DNA of 64,000 nt. Source: Denitratisoma oestradiolicum (GTDB lineage Bacteria; Pseudomonadota; Gammaproteobacteria; Burkholderiales; Rhodocyclaceae). A program made the position numbers and the translations under genes. Positions 10,193 through 19,597 of this stretch are shown one piece after another (within the stretch, counting starts at the first letter, position 1; each line of letters begins with the position of its first letter). The stretch lies in the NCBI RefSeq assembly GCF_902813185.1, contig NZ_LR778301.1:930001-994000 (forward strand). Direction: 5' to 3'. The notes beneath the pieces were generated by a model. It searched no databases, was not told where the DNA came from, and worked only from the letters and a program-made list of their open reading frames with translations.

Positions 10193-12925
10193 ATGAGTTC
10201 GATATTCCATTATTGGGGCAAGACGCGGCAGCGGGAGGATGGTGTATGGGAATGGCATCCGCTGGTTTACCACTGCTTGGATGTGGCTGCGGTGGGGAGG
10301 ACCTGGCTGGAGGCTCATCCGCAGGCATTGACGTGGCTTTCTGTCCAACTTGGTTTGTCGCCGGCACAAAGTGTGCGCTTGTGTAGCTTTCTTATCGCTC
10401 TGCATGATCTCGGAAAATTCTCGGATAGCTTTCAAGGGCAGGTCGGTGAGGTTCAGCGAGTACTTCAGGGGCGTGTGTCCACGATGCTTTACCAGGATAG
10501 GCACGACAAATCGGGGTATGCCTTTTTTGCGGAAGACCTTACGCTGCTTGCGCAGCGGCAAGGCTGGCTCGCTCAGTGGGGATTGGACGGGGCCGGCTGG
10601 TGGGAGCTGGGCGCAGCGGTGACCTGCCATCACGGACGTCCCACAGTCTTGCTTGATCCCTCCAAATTACGTTACAGCTTTCGATCCGAGGATAGAGAAG
10701 CCGCCCTATCTTTTACCCTGGCGGTTGCCACACTTTTAGGCGTGGAGTCTGGAGCACCTGTTACCGAAGTGCCGCTCCCCGTTTTGCGCCGTGTTTCGTG
10801 GTTCATCGCGGGCTTGACGACCCTGGCCGACTGGGTTGCCTCCGGTGGCTTCGCCTATAGAAGTAATGAAACATCTCTTGAGGCTTACTGGGTTGAGGCC
10901 ACTCAAACCGCTATCCAATTGCTAGACCGTTGGGGGTTGCACCCCTCCATTAGCAATCCGACGGTAGGTATGGCGGCTCTGTTTCCGCTCATTCGTAACC
11001 CCAGTCCCTTGCAGGCTGAGGCAGAACAATTGACCCTCGCCACTGGCCCCCAGTTGTTGATTCTCGAAGACGTCACCGGAGCGGGAAAAACCGAGGCCGC
11101 GCTGACGCTGGCCCATCGCCTGCAGGCGATGGGGCTGGCAGAAGGCATCTATGTGGCCCTGCCGACGATGGCGACGGCGAACGGCATGTACGCACGGATG
11201 CGGGATTGCGCCCTGCGGTTTTTCGCTGCCGATCAGCACCCCTCGTTGATTTTGGCCCATGGTGCGCGGGACTTGATACCGGGGTTTCGTCAATCAGTGG
11301 GGTTGTACGCACCGGAAGAAGCGCTGCTTGACAATGACGAAGAGCCGGCCACTGTCCGCTGCAATGCCTGGCTGGCGGACAACCGCAAGAAAACCTTCTT
11401 CGCCGATCTCGGCGTCGGCACACTGGACCAGGCCTTGTTGTCGGTACTCCATGCCAAGCACCAGTCGATGCGGTTGTTGGGGCTTTCGCGACGGGTGCTG
11501 ATTGTCGATGAAGTGCATGCCTACGATGCCTACATGGGGCAACTGCTGCAACAACTGTTGTGCTTTCATGCCGCACTCGGCGGTAGCGCCATTTTGCTTT
11601 CCGCCACGCTGCCGCAAACCATGCGCGCCGACTATCTGCAAGCCTATGCTCGCGGTCTGGGCGGAGGCGCCTTGCCGCCCGTATCCATCGCCTATCCCCT
11701 GCTGACCCACTGGCATGCCGGCCAGGAGGACGCCGTGGAAATTTCCTTGCCGACCCGGCTCGATGTGGCGCGGGACGTGGCGGTCCAACTGCTCCACAGC
11801 GAGATGGATGCCGAAGCCCGTGTGGTGGCCTCGGCCCTAGCCGGTGGTTGTGCCTGCTGGGTGCGAAACACCGTTACCGATGCCGTGGCCGCTTTTGAAC
11901 GCCTCCGCACCAAGCCCGAGTTGATGGGCAAGGTCATGCTCTTTCATGCCCGTTTTGCTCTGGGGGACAGGCTGGATATTGAAAGTCAGGTGCTGCATCG
12001 TTTCGGCAAGGGAGAAGTCGGTGCGGCGGTCGATCGGGCCGGCTGGCTGCTGGTGGCAACCCAGGTGGTCGAACAATCCCTCGATCTGGATTTCGATGTC
12101 ATGGTCAGTGACCTTGCCCCCATTGACCTGCTGATCCAGCGCGCCGGGCGCGTTCATCGCCATGCCCGCGATAGTTTTGGCGTCCGACTACCAGATGGAG
12201 AGGTGGATCGGCGTGGTCCGGCGACGCTATGCGTTCTTGCGCCGGAACCGGTCGATAGCCCGGAGGCGAACTGGCTCAAGTCGCTGTTTCCCAAGTCGGC
12301 CAGGGTGTATCCCCATCACGGCCAGCTTTGGCGCAGCGCGCGCCTGTTCCGCCCCGGCGCACGCCGTGGCTGGCGCATGCCCGACGATGCGCGCGACATG
12401 ATCGAAGCAGTTTTTGGCGATAGCGGTGAAGACTTTCCATCGGGTCTTGACCGGGCGAGTCTGGAGGCCGAGGGCAAGCAGTTCGCCGACCAGGCCCTTG
12501 CTGTCTCCAATGCGCTCGACGTTTCGCGGGGCTATCGGGACGATGCCTGGGGTTTCTGGCTCGATGAAGTCCAAACGCCGACACGCTTGGGCGAAGCCTC
12601 AAGCACGGTGCTGCTGCTCAAGGTGACCGAGGCAGGTCTTGTGCCCTGGGTGGAATCCGGGGGCGACGAACGGGAGCGCCAGCACTACAGCCAGATCAAC
12701 CTTTCCCTGCGCCGTTTCAAAACCGGGCTGGCCCCGGCAGGCATGAGCGAATCGGAGTGGGCAACGCTGTGCGAGGCTTTGCCGCGCTTCGTTGTGCCGT
12801 TGGCATTGGCGCTTGTGGACGGGAAATGGATAGGGCAAGCGGAAGACGAGAAAGGAAATATCCGTCGCTGGATATATGATGAAACAATAGGCGCGCGAGA
12901 GTGCGGGGATGATGACGCCGACTGA
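10193..12925 (+). CDS. cas3: Type I-E CRISPR helicase-nuclease Cas3
   Basis: 910 residues from the ATG at 10193 (E. coli Cas3 has 888). Cas3 is recruited by Cascade to nick and unwind target DNA. The N-terminal HD nuclease has H22/H27, the HD pair in [10 protein letters not shown] (71-72) and TCHHGRP (146-147). The SF2 helicase has Walker A (TGAGKT, ~295-300), a DEVH box (IVDEVHAYD, ~440), the LSATLPQTM motif, and motifs V/VI ([20 protein letters not shown]). All catalytic motifs look intact. An open frame runs further upstream, but it would read through the repeat at 10091-10174. First gene of the operon; cas8e follows after 31 bp. Confidence 0.95.
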
Positions 12926-12956
12926 ATGCCGCAACAAACACGAAGGGGGTAGGGGC

Positions 12957-14612
12957 ATGACGATTTCTTTGCTGGATGAACGCTGGATACCTGTGCTCGA
13001 CCGTGATGGTGCGCCGGGCAAAATAGCTCCATGGCAAATCGCCGAAGATGAAGGCCTGCGCTACGCGGCGCTGGCGGCGCCGCGCCCGGACTTCAATGGC
13101 GCGCTTGCCCAGTTTTTGATCGGGCTGCTGCAAACCGCCTTCGCCCCAGAAGACGACAAAGCGTGGCGCAAGTTGTGGGATGCGCCACCGACGCCGGAGC
13201 AGTTGCGGCAGGCCTTCTATCAGTATCGCGAGGCTTTTGTGCTCGATGGCGATGGGCCACGGTTCATGCAGGATCTAACTTTGCGAGATGCGGAGAAAAA
13301 AGCGATCGCATCGCTGCTGATAGATGCGCCCGGTGACAAAACGGAGAGAGAGAACAAGGATCACTTCATCAAGCGAGATGTAGTTTCTACCGTGTGCCCG
13401 CATTGCGCAGCGGCCGCGCTCTTTTGTTTGCAGACCAATGCTCCGGGTGGAGGCCAGGGAAACCGCGTCGGGCTGCGGGGTGGTGGTCCCATTACGACTC
13501 TGTTAATACCGTGTGATCAGCCGTCGGGACTCTGGAATTTCCTCTGGATCAACATTCTTCCCCAGGATCGGTTGCTATCAGATGGAGAGAAGCGGGAGAA
13601 GACATTTCCTTGGCTAGGCCCGACATTGACCAGTGTAAATGACGAACGTGTTACGCCAAATTCCGCCCAGGCCAACCTATTGCAGATGTATTGGGGAATG
13701 CCTCGGCGTATTCGCCTGCAATTTTTGAATATCGAAAGGCATTGTGACTTGTGTGGCGAGATTGGGCAGCAGTCGATATCCGAGTACATCGCGCGCAATT
13801 TTGGGGTGAGCTACGTTGGCTGGGAGCACGTTCTATCTCCTCACAATCGCAAAGCAGCCGATACATTACCGATACCCATTCATGGTCAAGCAGGTGGAAT
13901 CGGCTTTCGACATTGGGCTGGGGTGGTCGTATCTGATGTAGAGGGAAAGACTGGTGGTAGCCGTAAACCCGCACTGATATTGAGCCACCATAAGAACAGC
14001 TTTTATCGCCGTACCATCAGCGCCGACCTATGGGCATTTGGATACAACATGGTCGACAACATGAAGGCCCGCGCCTGGGTGGATTCTCGGATGCCGCTGT
14101 TGTTGGCCTCGCCTGAGCGGCAAGAAGCATTCGAAACGCTCTCCAAGGGCTACGTCTCTGCTGCTGGAGAAGCCTTTGGCTATTTACGCAGCATGGCAAA
14201 AGCCGCCTTCTATGGCGAGCCGAGCCAAAGTGGTGGCAAGCTCAACTGGAGTTATCCGCCCAATACGCCCAAGGATGGCACTTTTTACGAAACGTTGACG
14301 AACGACTACTGGCGGCGGGGAGAGGCTGACTTCTTCGCGCATCTGCGCAAGGCGTTGGAATGCGCAGATGTCGCACAGGAGCAAGCCGTGGCGGAGTCTT
14401 GGCTTAACACGCTGGGGCAGTTGTCGGCGCAGTGTTTCGACGCTGCCGTGAACAGCGTGGAAAGCAGTGATGGGCGTGTCAAGGCGGTGATCTTCGCCCG
14501 CGCCCAATTGAAACGAATGATGTTCGGCGATGCATTGCGAGGTTTGCTGGGCTTACCCCAGCAGGAACAGAAGACGGAGAAATCAGGAAAGGGGAAAAAA
14601 CGTGGTCGATGA
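12957..14612 (+). CDS. cas8e: Cascade large subunit Cas8e (Cse1/CasA)
   Basis: 551 residues, somewhat longer than E. coli CasA (502). Cas8e recognises the PAM in Cascade and recruits Cas3. Family signatures are the N-terminus SLLDERWIPVL, the VCPHCAAAALFCLQTNAPGG segment, and the glycine-rich GNRVGLRGGGPITTLL loop. A second CxxC (CDLCGE) lies in the middle. The ATG at 12957 is chosen because GAAGGGGG precedes it and the protein begins at the conserved MTISLLDERW; an upstream ATG at 12909 overlaps cas3. The 3' end overlaps cas11 by 11 bp. Confidence 0.93.
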   Translation: MTISLLDERWIPVLDRDGAPGKIAPWQIAEDEGLRYAALAAPRPDFNGALAQFLIGLLQTAFAPEDDKAWRKLWDAPPTPEQLRQAFYQYREAFVLDGDGPRFMQDLTLRDAEKKAIASLLIDAPGDKTERENKDHFIKRDVVSTVCPHCAAAALFCLQTNAPGGGQGNRVGLRGGGPITTLLIPCDQPSGLWNFLWINILPQDRLLSDGEKREKTFPWLGPTLTSVNDERVTPNSAQANLLQMYWGMPRRIRLQFLNIERHCDLCGEIGQQSISEYIARNFGVSYVGWEHVLSPHNRKAADTLPIPIHGQAGGIGFRHWAGVVVSDVEGKTGGSRKPALILSHHKNSFYRRTISADLWAFGYNMVDNMKARAWVDSRMPLLLASPERQEAFETLSKGYVSAAGEAFGYLRSMAKAAFYGEPSQSGGKLNWSYPPNTPKDGTFYETLTNDYWRRGEADFFAHLRKALECADVAQEQAVAESWLNTLGQLSAQCFDAAVNSVESSDGRVKAVIFARAQLKRMMFGDALRGLLGLPQQEQKTEKSGKGKKRGR

Positions 14613-15180
14613 ACAGGATCGGGGAAAACAACCCCGTGTATTTGATGAAAACACGCCGGAAGGCAAAGCCCTGCTGGAGTGGTGGCGCCAGCTTCAGGGC
14701 TACGAAGGCATGAGTTTGGCTCAGTTGGAATACACGGGGATGAAGCCGGGCATGGCCGGTGTGCGGGCCGACCTGCGCCGCGCGGAGACAGATGTTGAAG
14801 TGGTTTTCTGTCGTGGCTACCAGCAATTGCGGGTGGCGTTGCCAAAGAACTTTCGCGACGAATACCGTCTGCCTGAGGTTGCTCGGGTGCTTGCGCACGT
14901 GAAGACCTTGCCAGCGCCCAACGAACTGATGACTTCGCTGCCGACGCTCATGGGCCACAGAAAGTCAGAAGGCGAAGAGACCCCTGTCGTCAGCGAATTG
15001 CGCTTTAAGCGTTTGCTGCGTATCGAGGATCGGCACGAGTTGGTAGATCTATTGATTCGCCTGTTACCGATGGTGGCGCGCACGGCCAACCCCCTGATAC
15101 TTGCCCGCGACATCTGGTTCTGGAACGACCAGACCCGCAAGCGCTGGGCCAACGATTACTACCAGGCCCTGCTGGGCTGA
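14602..15180 (+). CDS. cas11: Cascade small subunit Cas11e (Cse2/CasB)
   Basis: 192 residues. Cas11 dimerises along the Cascade belly and stabilises the R-loop. The helix-rich composition, the central RFKRLLRIEDRHELVDLL segment and the C-terminal WNDQTRKRWANDYYQ fit Cse2. A GTG at 14602 is chosen: it overlaps the cas8e stop and follows an A/G-rich GGAAAGGGG Shine-Dalgarno region. The longer open frame would read cas8e DNA in another frame. The position between cas8e and cas7 is the standard type I-E order. Confidence 0.9.
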   Translation: MVDEQDRGKQPRVFDENTPEGKALLEWWRQLQGYEGMSLAQLEYTGMKPGMAGVRADLRRAETDVEVVFCRGYQQLRVALPKNFRDEYRLPEVARVLAHVKTLPAPNELMTSLPTLMGHRKSEGEETPVVSELRFKRLLRIEDRHELVDLLIRLLPMVARTANPLILARDIWFWNDQTRKRWANDYYQALLG

Positions 15181-15213
15181 ACCCAATATCCATCTATTGA
15201 ACAGGAGAATGTC

Positions 15214-16263
15214 ATGACCCAATTCGTACAACTGCATCTGCTGGTTTCCTATCCGCCCGCCAACCCCAATCGTGACGATGCGGGCAAGCCCAAGACCGCC
15301 ATGATGGGCGGCGTCAACCGGATGCGCATTTCGTCCCAAAGCCTCAAACGCGCGTGGCGGACCTCCTCGGTATTCGATACCGCGCTGGCCGGGCATCTGG
15401 GCATCCGTACCAAGCGTCTCGGCGAGGAGGTGAGGAATAAGCTGCTTGCTGCCGGGATGGTGGAGTCCAAGGCCAACGAACTCGCGGCCCAAGTGGCCGG
15501 TGAATTCGGCAAACTCAAGAAAGATTCTGTCGAGATTGAGCAGCTATGCCATGTCACGCCGGAAGAGCAAGCTGCAGTGGATGCACTGGCAACGAAGCTG
15601 GCAGCGGGTGAAACCGTGGATGAAAAGGTATTCTCTGCATTGGTCAAGGCCCGCCACAAATCTGCCGATGTAGCGCTCTTCGGGCGCATGCTGGCCGCCA
15701 AGCCGGATGCCAATACCGAGGCAGCGGCCCAGGTGGCGAACGCCATTACGGTTCATGCGGTGATGCTCGAAGACGACTTTTTTACCGCCGTCGATGACCT
15801 CAACACCAAGGACGACACCGGGGCTGGACACATGGGTGAAACCCCCTTCGCCGCCGGCCTGTTCTACCTCTATCTCTGCATCGACACCAATCTGTTGCTC
15901 GAAAACCTTCAGGGGGACAAGGCTCTGGCCGCCACCGCGCTTGACTCCTTGCTTGAGGCGGCGGCGACCATCTCGCCATCCGGCATGCAGAATCGTTTCG
16001 GCAATCGAGTGCGGGCCTCCTACATTCGCGCCGAACGGGGCAGCCAGCAGCCGCGTTCCTTGTCGGTGGCCTTTCTCAAGCCGGTGGCTGGCAAGGATAT
16101 GCTGGACACGGCTATCAAGTGTCTAGAGGGCACCGCCCAGAACATGGACGCTGCCTATGGTGCTTGTGTCGATGCCAGTCAGCGCCTGATCGTCGACACT
16201 GAAAAAACGGAAGGCTCACTGACTGCGCTCAAGGCCTTTATCTGCGAGGTCTATCGTGGCTGA
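15214..16263 (+). CDS. cas7e: Cascade backbone subunit Cas7e (Cse4/CasC)
   Basis: 349 residues, near the E. coli CasC length (363). Six copies form the crRNA-binding filament. It starts TQFVQLHLLVSYPPANPNRDD and contains KRMRISSQSLKRAWR-like NRMRISSQSLKRAWR, the RRM-type signature of Cse4, plus the NRVRASYIRAERGSQQPRSL segment. The Shine-Dalgarno ACAGGAG lies 6-7 nt before the ATG. It overlaps cas5e by 8 bp. The shared operon implies coordinated stoichiometry through initiation strength: cas7e has the best ribosome-binding site in the operon. Confidence 0.95.
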   Translation: MTQFVQLHLLVSYPPANPNRDDAGKPKTAMMGGVNRMRISSQSLKRAWRTSSVFDTALAGHLGIRTKRLGEEVRNKLLAAGMVESKANELAAQVAGEFGKLKKDSVEIEQLCHVTPEEQAAVDALATKLAAGETVDEKVFSALVKARHKSADVALFGRMLAAKPDANTEAAAQVANAITVHAVMLEDDFFTAVDDLNTKDDTGAGHMGETPFAAGLFYLYLCIDTNLLLENLQGDKALAATALDSLLEAAATISPSGMQNRFGNRVRASYIRAERGSQQPRSLSVAFLKPVAGKDMLDTAIKCLEGTAQNMDAAYGACVDASQRLIVDTEKTEGSLTALKAFICEVYRG

Positions 16264-16990
16264 ATCGGCCCGCGATTACCTGATGTTCCGGCTCTACGGT
16301 CCGCTCGCTAGTTGGGGTGACATCGCGGTGGGGGAGGTACGGCCATCCTTCGAGCGACCATCCAAGTCCGCCGTGTTGGGCTTGGCCGCAGCCGCCCTGG
16401 GCTTGCGCCGGGACGACGAAGATGGGCAGCATCGATTGGCGCAGGACTATGGCTATGCGGTGGAAGTGCAATCCTTTGGGCAACCTCTGCGTGACTACCA
16501 CACCGTGCAGCGCCCGCCGCAACGCAAGGGAGCCGACTATGTCAGTCGCCGGGAGGAGCTACTGGCGGTGCCCAAGGAGGATTTGGCGACAACGCTCTCT
16601 TACCGAGACTATTGGCAGGATGCGAGCTATATCGCCTGCCTTTGGGCGAAGGGTGATACGCCAATTTACCCCTTGGTTGAAATGGCGTCAGCCTTGCAAC
16701 GTCCCCACTACGTGCTGTATCTGGGCCGCAAGAGCTGTCCCCTTGCATTGCCATTGCAGCCCCAAATTGTCGAGGCCGATTCCATCTCTGCCGCATTCGA
16801 TGGTGCGATGTTCAAGGACGACATCTTTGAACACTTGAGCAAGGGCGAGCGGATACGCTTCAGCGACGAGAAGCTGGGAGATACGGTAATGAAGCTGATC
16901 CGCCGTGATCAACCGGATTCACGTCGCCGCTGGCAGTTTTCCGAGCGTGAGGAATATCGGCTCACCGTAATCGAGGAGGGGGCGCAATGA
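16256..16990 (+). CDS. cas5e: Cascade subunit Cas5e (CasD)
   Basis: 244 residues (E. coli CasD 224). Cas5e binds the 5' handle of the crRNA and caps the Cas7 filament. The N-terminal MFRLYGPLASWGDIAVGE with RPSFERPSKSAVLGLAAAAL is the family signature; the glycine-rich/aromatic RRM segment follows. The start is a GTG at 16256 overlapping the cas7e stop by 8 bp. The stop overlaps the cas6e ATG by 4 bp, so cas7e-cas5e-cas6e are translationally coupled. Confidence 0.94.
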   Translation: MAESARDYLMFRLYGPLASWGDIAVGEVRPSFERPSKSAVLGLAAAALGLRRDDEDGQHRLAQDYGYAVEVQSFGQPLRDYHTVQRPPQRKGADYVSRREELLAVPKEDLATTLSYRDYWQDASYIACLWAKGDTPIYPLVEMASALQRPHYVLYLGRKSCPLALPLQPQIVEADSISAAFDGAMFKDDIFEHLSKGERIRFSDEKLGDTVMKLIRRDQPDSRRRWQFSEREEYRLTVIEEGAQ

Positions 16991-17763
16991 CCCAAGGTAG
17001 CCACTATTTCAGCCGCCTGCGCCTGAAAGGCGATACCGCCGACATACGTGCCCTAGCGCGGATTGCCACTTCGGATTTGTATCGGGAACACCGCATGGTT
17101 TGGCAGTTCTTCCCCAAGGATGCGGATGCACAGCGCGATTTCCTTTATCGCCGTGAAGAAAGCCAGGGTAGCGGTGGGGCATTAACCTACTTTGTCGTTT
17201 CGCGCCGCCCGCCCGATCCCGATAGCAGTTTATGGAGCGTGGAGACAAAAGCCTATGCTCCCGTGCTGCATGCGGGCGATCAGTTCGAGTTTTCGCTACG
17301 TGCCAATCCGGTTGTGCATCGTAAGGAAACACGCAGTCCCGAAGCGGAAGCGGCCTTTCTCGCTCGCCGCCAATTCGAAAGCCGGGCGGTGCCCCGCGAT
17401 ACACGCAGCCGCAAGCGGGACGATGTGGTCTTCGTCGCCAAGCAGAAACTCAAGGCAGCTTTCGGTGATGCATGGAAGTACGAATACAACGCCACCGTAC
17501 TGGAAAACGCTGCCGGCTTTGCCTGGATCGAAGCCCAGGGGGAACGTCTGGGCTTTGCCGTAACTGACGACGAGGTTAGCGCCAGTAGCTATCAGCAAGA
17601 ACGCTTCACTACTCGAAGTGGAAATAAAACGGAATTTTCCCGATTGGATTTCTCTGGGAGGCTAACGGTAACCGATCCAGAATGTTTCCATAAAGCCTTG
17701 CTGGAGGGCATCGGCCCCGCCAAAGCCTTCGGCTGTGGCCTGTTGCTTGTCCGGCGGGTTTGA
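16987..17763 (+). CDS. cas6e: CRISPR endoribonuclease Cas6e (Cse3/CasE)
   Basis: 258 residues, longer than E. coli CasE (199). Cas6e cuts the pre-crRNA at the base of the repeat stem-loop and stays bound to the 3' hairpin. The tandem RRM fold starts YFSRLRLKG. H35 in LYREHRMVWQFFP is in the position of the catalytic histidine. The C-terminal GPAKAFGCGLLLVRRV is the G-rich loop of the family. Its substrate would be the CCCCGC/GCGGGG stem of the repeats at 19598-25730. The ATG overlaps the cas5e stop by 4 bp. It is followed immediately by an unexpected PIN-domain gene rather than cas1. Confidence 0.93.
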   Translation: MTQGSHYFSRLRLKGDTADIRALARIATSDLYREHRMVWQFFPKDADAQRDFLYRREESQGSGGALTYFVVSRRPPDPDSSLWSVETKAYAPVLHAGDQFEFSLRANPVVHRKETRSPEAEAAFLARRQFESRAVPRDTRSRKRDDVVFVAKQKLKAAFGDAWKYEYNATVLENAAGFAWIEAQGERLGFAVTDDEVSASSYQQERFTTRSGNKTEFSRLDFSGRLTVTDPECFHKALLEGIGPAKAFGCGLLLVRRV

Positions 17764-17768
17764 TCGGA

Positions 17769-18119
17769 ATGAGTCGGATGAACTTGTACGCGAACTCGAC
17801 TATGCCCACACCCTTGCTGATCGCGGATAGCGGGCCACTGATAGCACTGGCGCGGCTTGATCTGCTCCAGTTGCCGGTGCGGTATTTTGCCGAGGTGCTT
17901 GTTACCGCATCGGTGTGGGATGAGGTCACCCGCAAACCGAGGGGAAAGGAAGGTGAGCGGTTGACGCACGCCTTGGAGTTGAAGGCGCTTCGCGTGGTGG
18001 CCAATCCAGATATCACGTCGGATCAGTTGCCAGAAGTATTGCTCAGGAGTGGGATCGATCTGGGTGAGCGGAGCGTGATTGCGCTGGCGACGCTAATTGG
18101 AGGCAACGATGCTCATTGA
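17769..18119 (+). pseudogene. PIN-domain (DUF3368) protein, N-terminal part
   Basis: Encodes the first two thirds of a DUF3368-type PIN-domain ribonuclease, the family that includes many toxins. MPTPLLIADSGPLIALARL (from 17802) carries the first catalytic aspartate, SVWDEVTRKP the acidic residue after strand 2, and IDLGERSVIALATL the third. The frame then ends in TGA at 18117, exactly where the family normally continues into LLIDDxxAR. That continuation is present one base out of frame (see 18109-18309). Start choice is uncertain: ATG at 17769 or 17802, or a TTG at 17760 overlapping the cas6e stop. No antitoxin gene accompanies it. It sits inside the cas operon between cas6e and cas1. Confidence 0.75.
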
Positions 18120-18309
18120 CGATCTGCGCGCATGTCGTGCAGCTAATCAGTTGGCGGTGCCCCTGGTCGGCACCCTGAGTCTGCTGGTTCGAGCGCGGAC
18201 GTCCGGTGCTGTTGGTTCGCTGCGTCCTCTGCTGAAAAGCCTGTCCGATTCAGGCTATCGGCTTCCTGTGGCAGTCGTTGAGCAAGTGTTGGCGGAACTC
18301 GGCGAATAG
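18109..18309 (+). pseudogene. PIN-domain (DUF3368) protein, C-terminal part
   Basis: 66 codons, MLIDDLRACRAANQLAVPLVG and onward, matching the last third of DUF3368 proteins: the fourth acidic pair DD, then GTLSLLVRARTSG, then a C-terminal helix ending VEQVLAELGE. It is offset by one nucleotide from the N-terminal part, consistent with a one-base insertion near 18105-18112. The ATG at 18109 has GGAGG at ideal distance, and the upstream stop lies 8 bp inside, so translation as a separate polypeptide or by termination-reinitiation is possible. It ends one base before a GTG and seven before the cas1 ATG. Either the nuclease is broken or it is assembled from two chains; sequence alone cannot decide. 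Confidence 0.72.
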
Positions 18310-18315
18310 GTGTCT

Positions 18316-19516
<1,201 letters not shown>

Positions 19517-19597
19517 CAACCTGGACTTTGGAATAAAGGAGTCGGTAGAATCCGACGCCTTGTTTTTCCTGTACGGAATCAATTACGTACGGGAAGT
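19517..19597 (+). promoter_or_regulatory. CRISPR leader
   Basis: 81 bp between the cas2 stop and the first repeat, richer in A/T than its surroundings. It holds a small hairpin with a T-run (19541-19567), an inverted repeat GTACG (19571-19575) / CGTAC (19586-19590), and AATCAATTACGTA (19577-19589), 12 of 13 matches to the IHF consensus WATCAANNNNTTR. In E. coli IHF bends the leader to direct integration at the first repeat, and a site just upstream of repeat 1 is expected. No clear -35/-10 pair was recognised. Confidence 0.7.
19541..19567 (+). terminator. Possible terminator of the cas operon inside the leader
   Basis: GTCGG (19541-19545) and CCGAC (19552-19556) form a 5-bp stem with loop TAGAAT, followed by GCC and TTGTTTTT. 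The stem is weak, so partial termination or leader function are equally possible. Confidence 0.35.
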
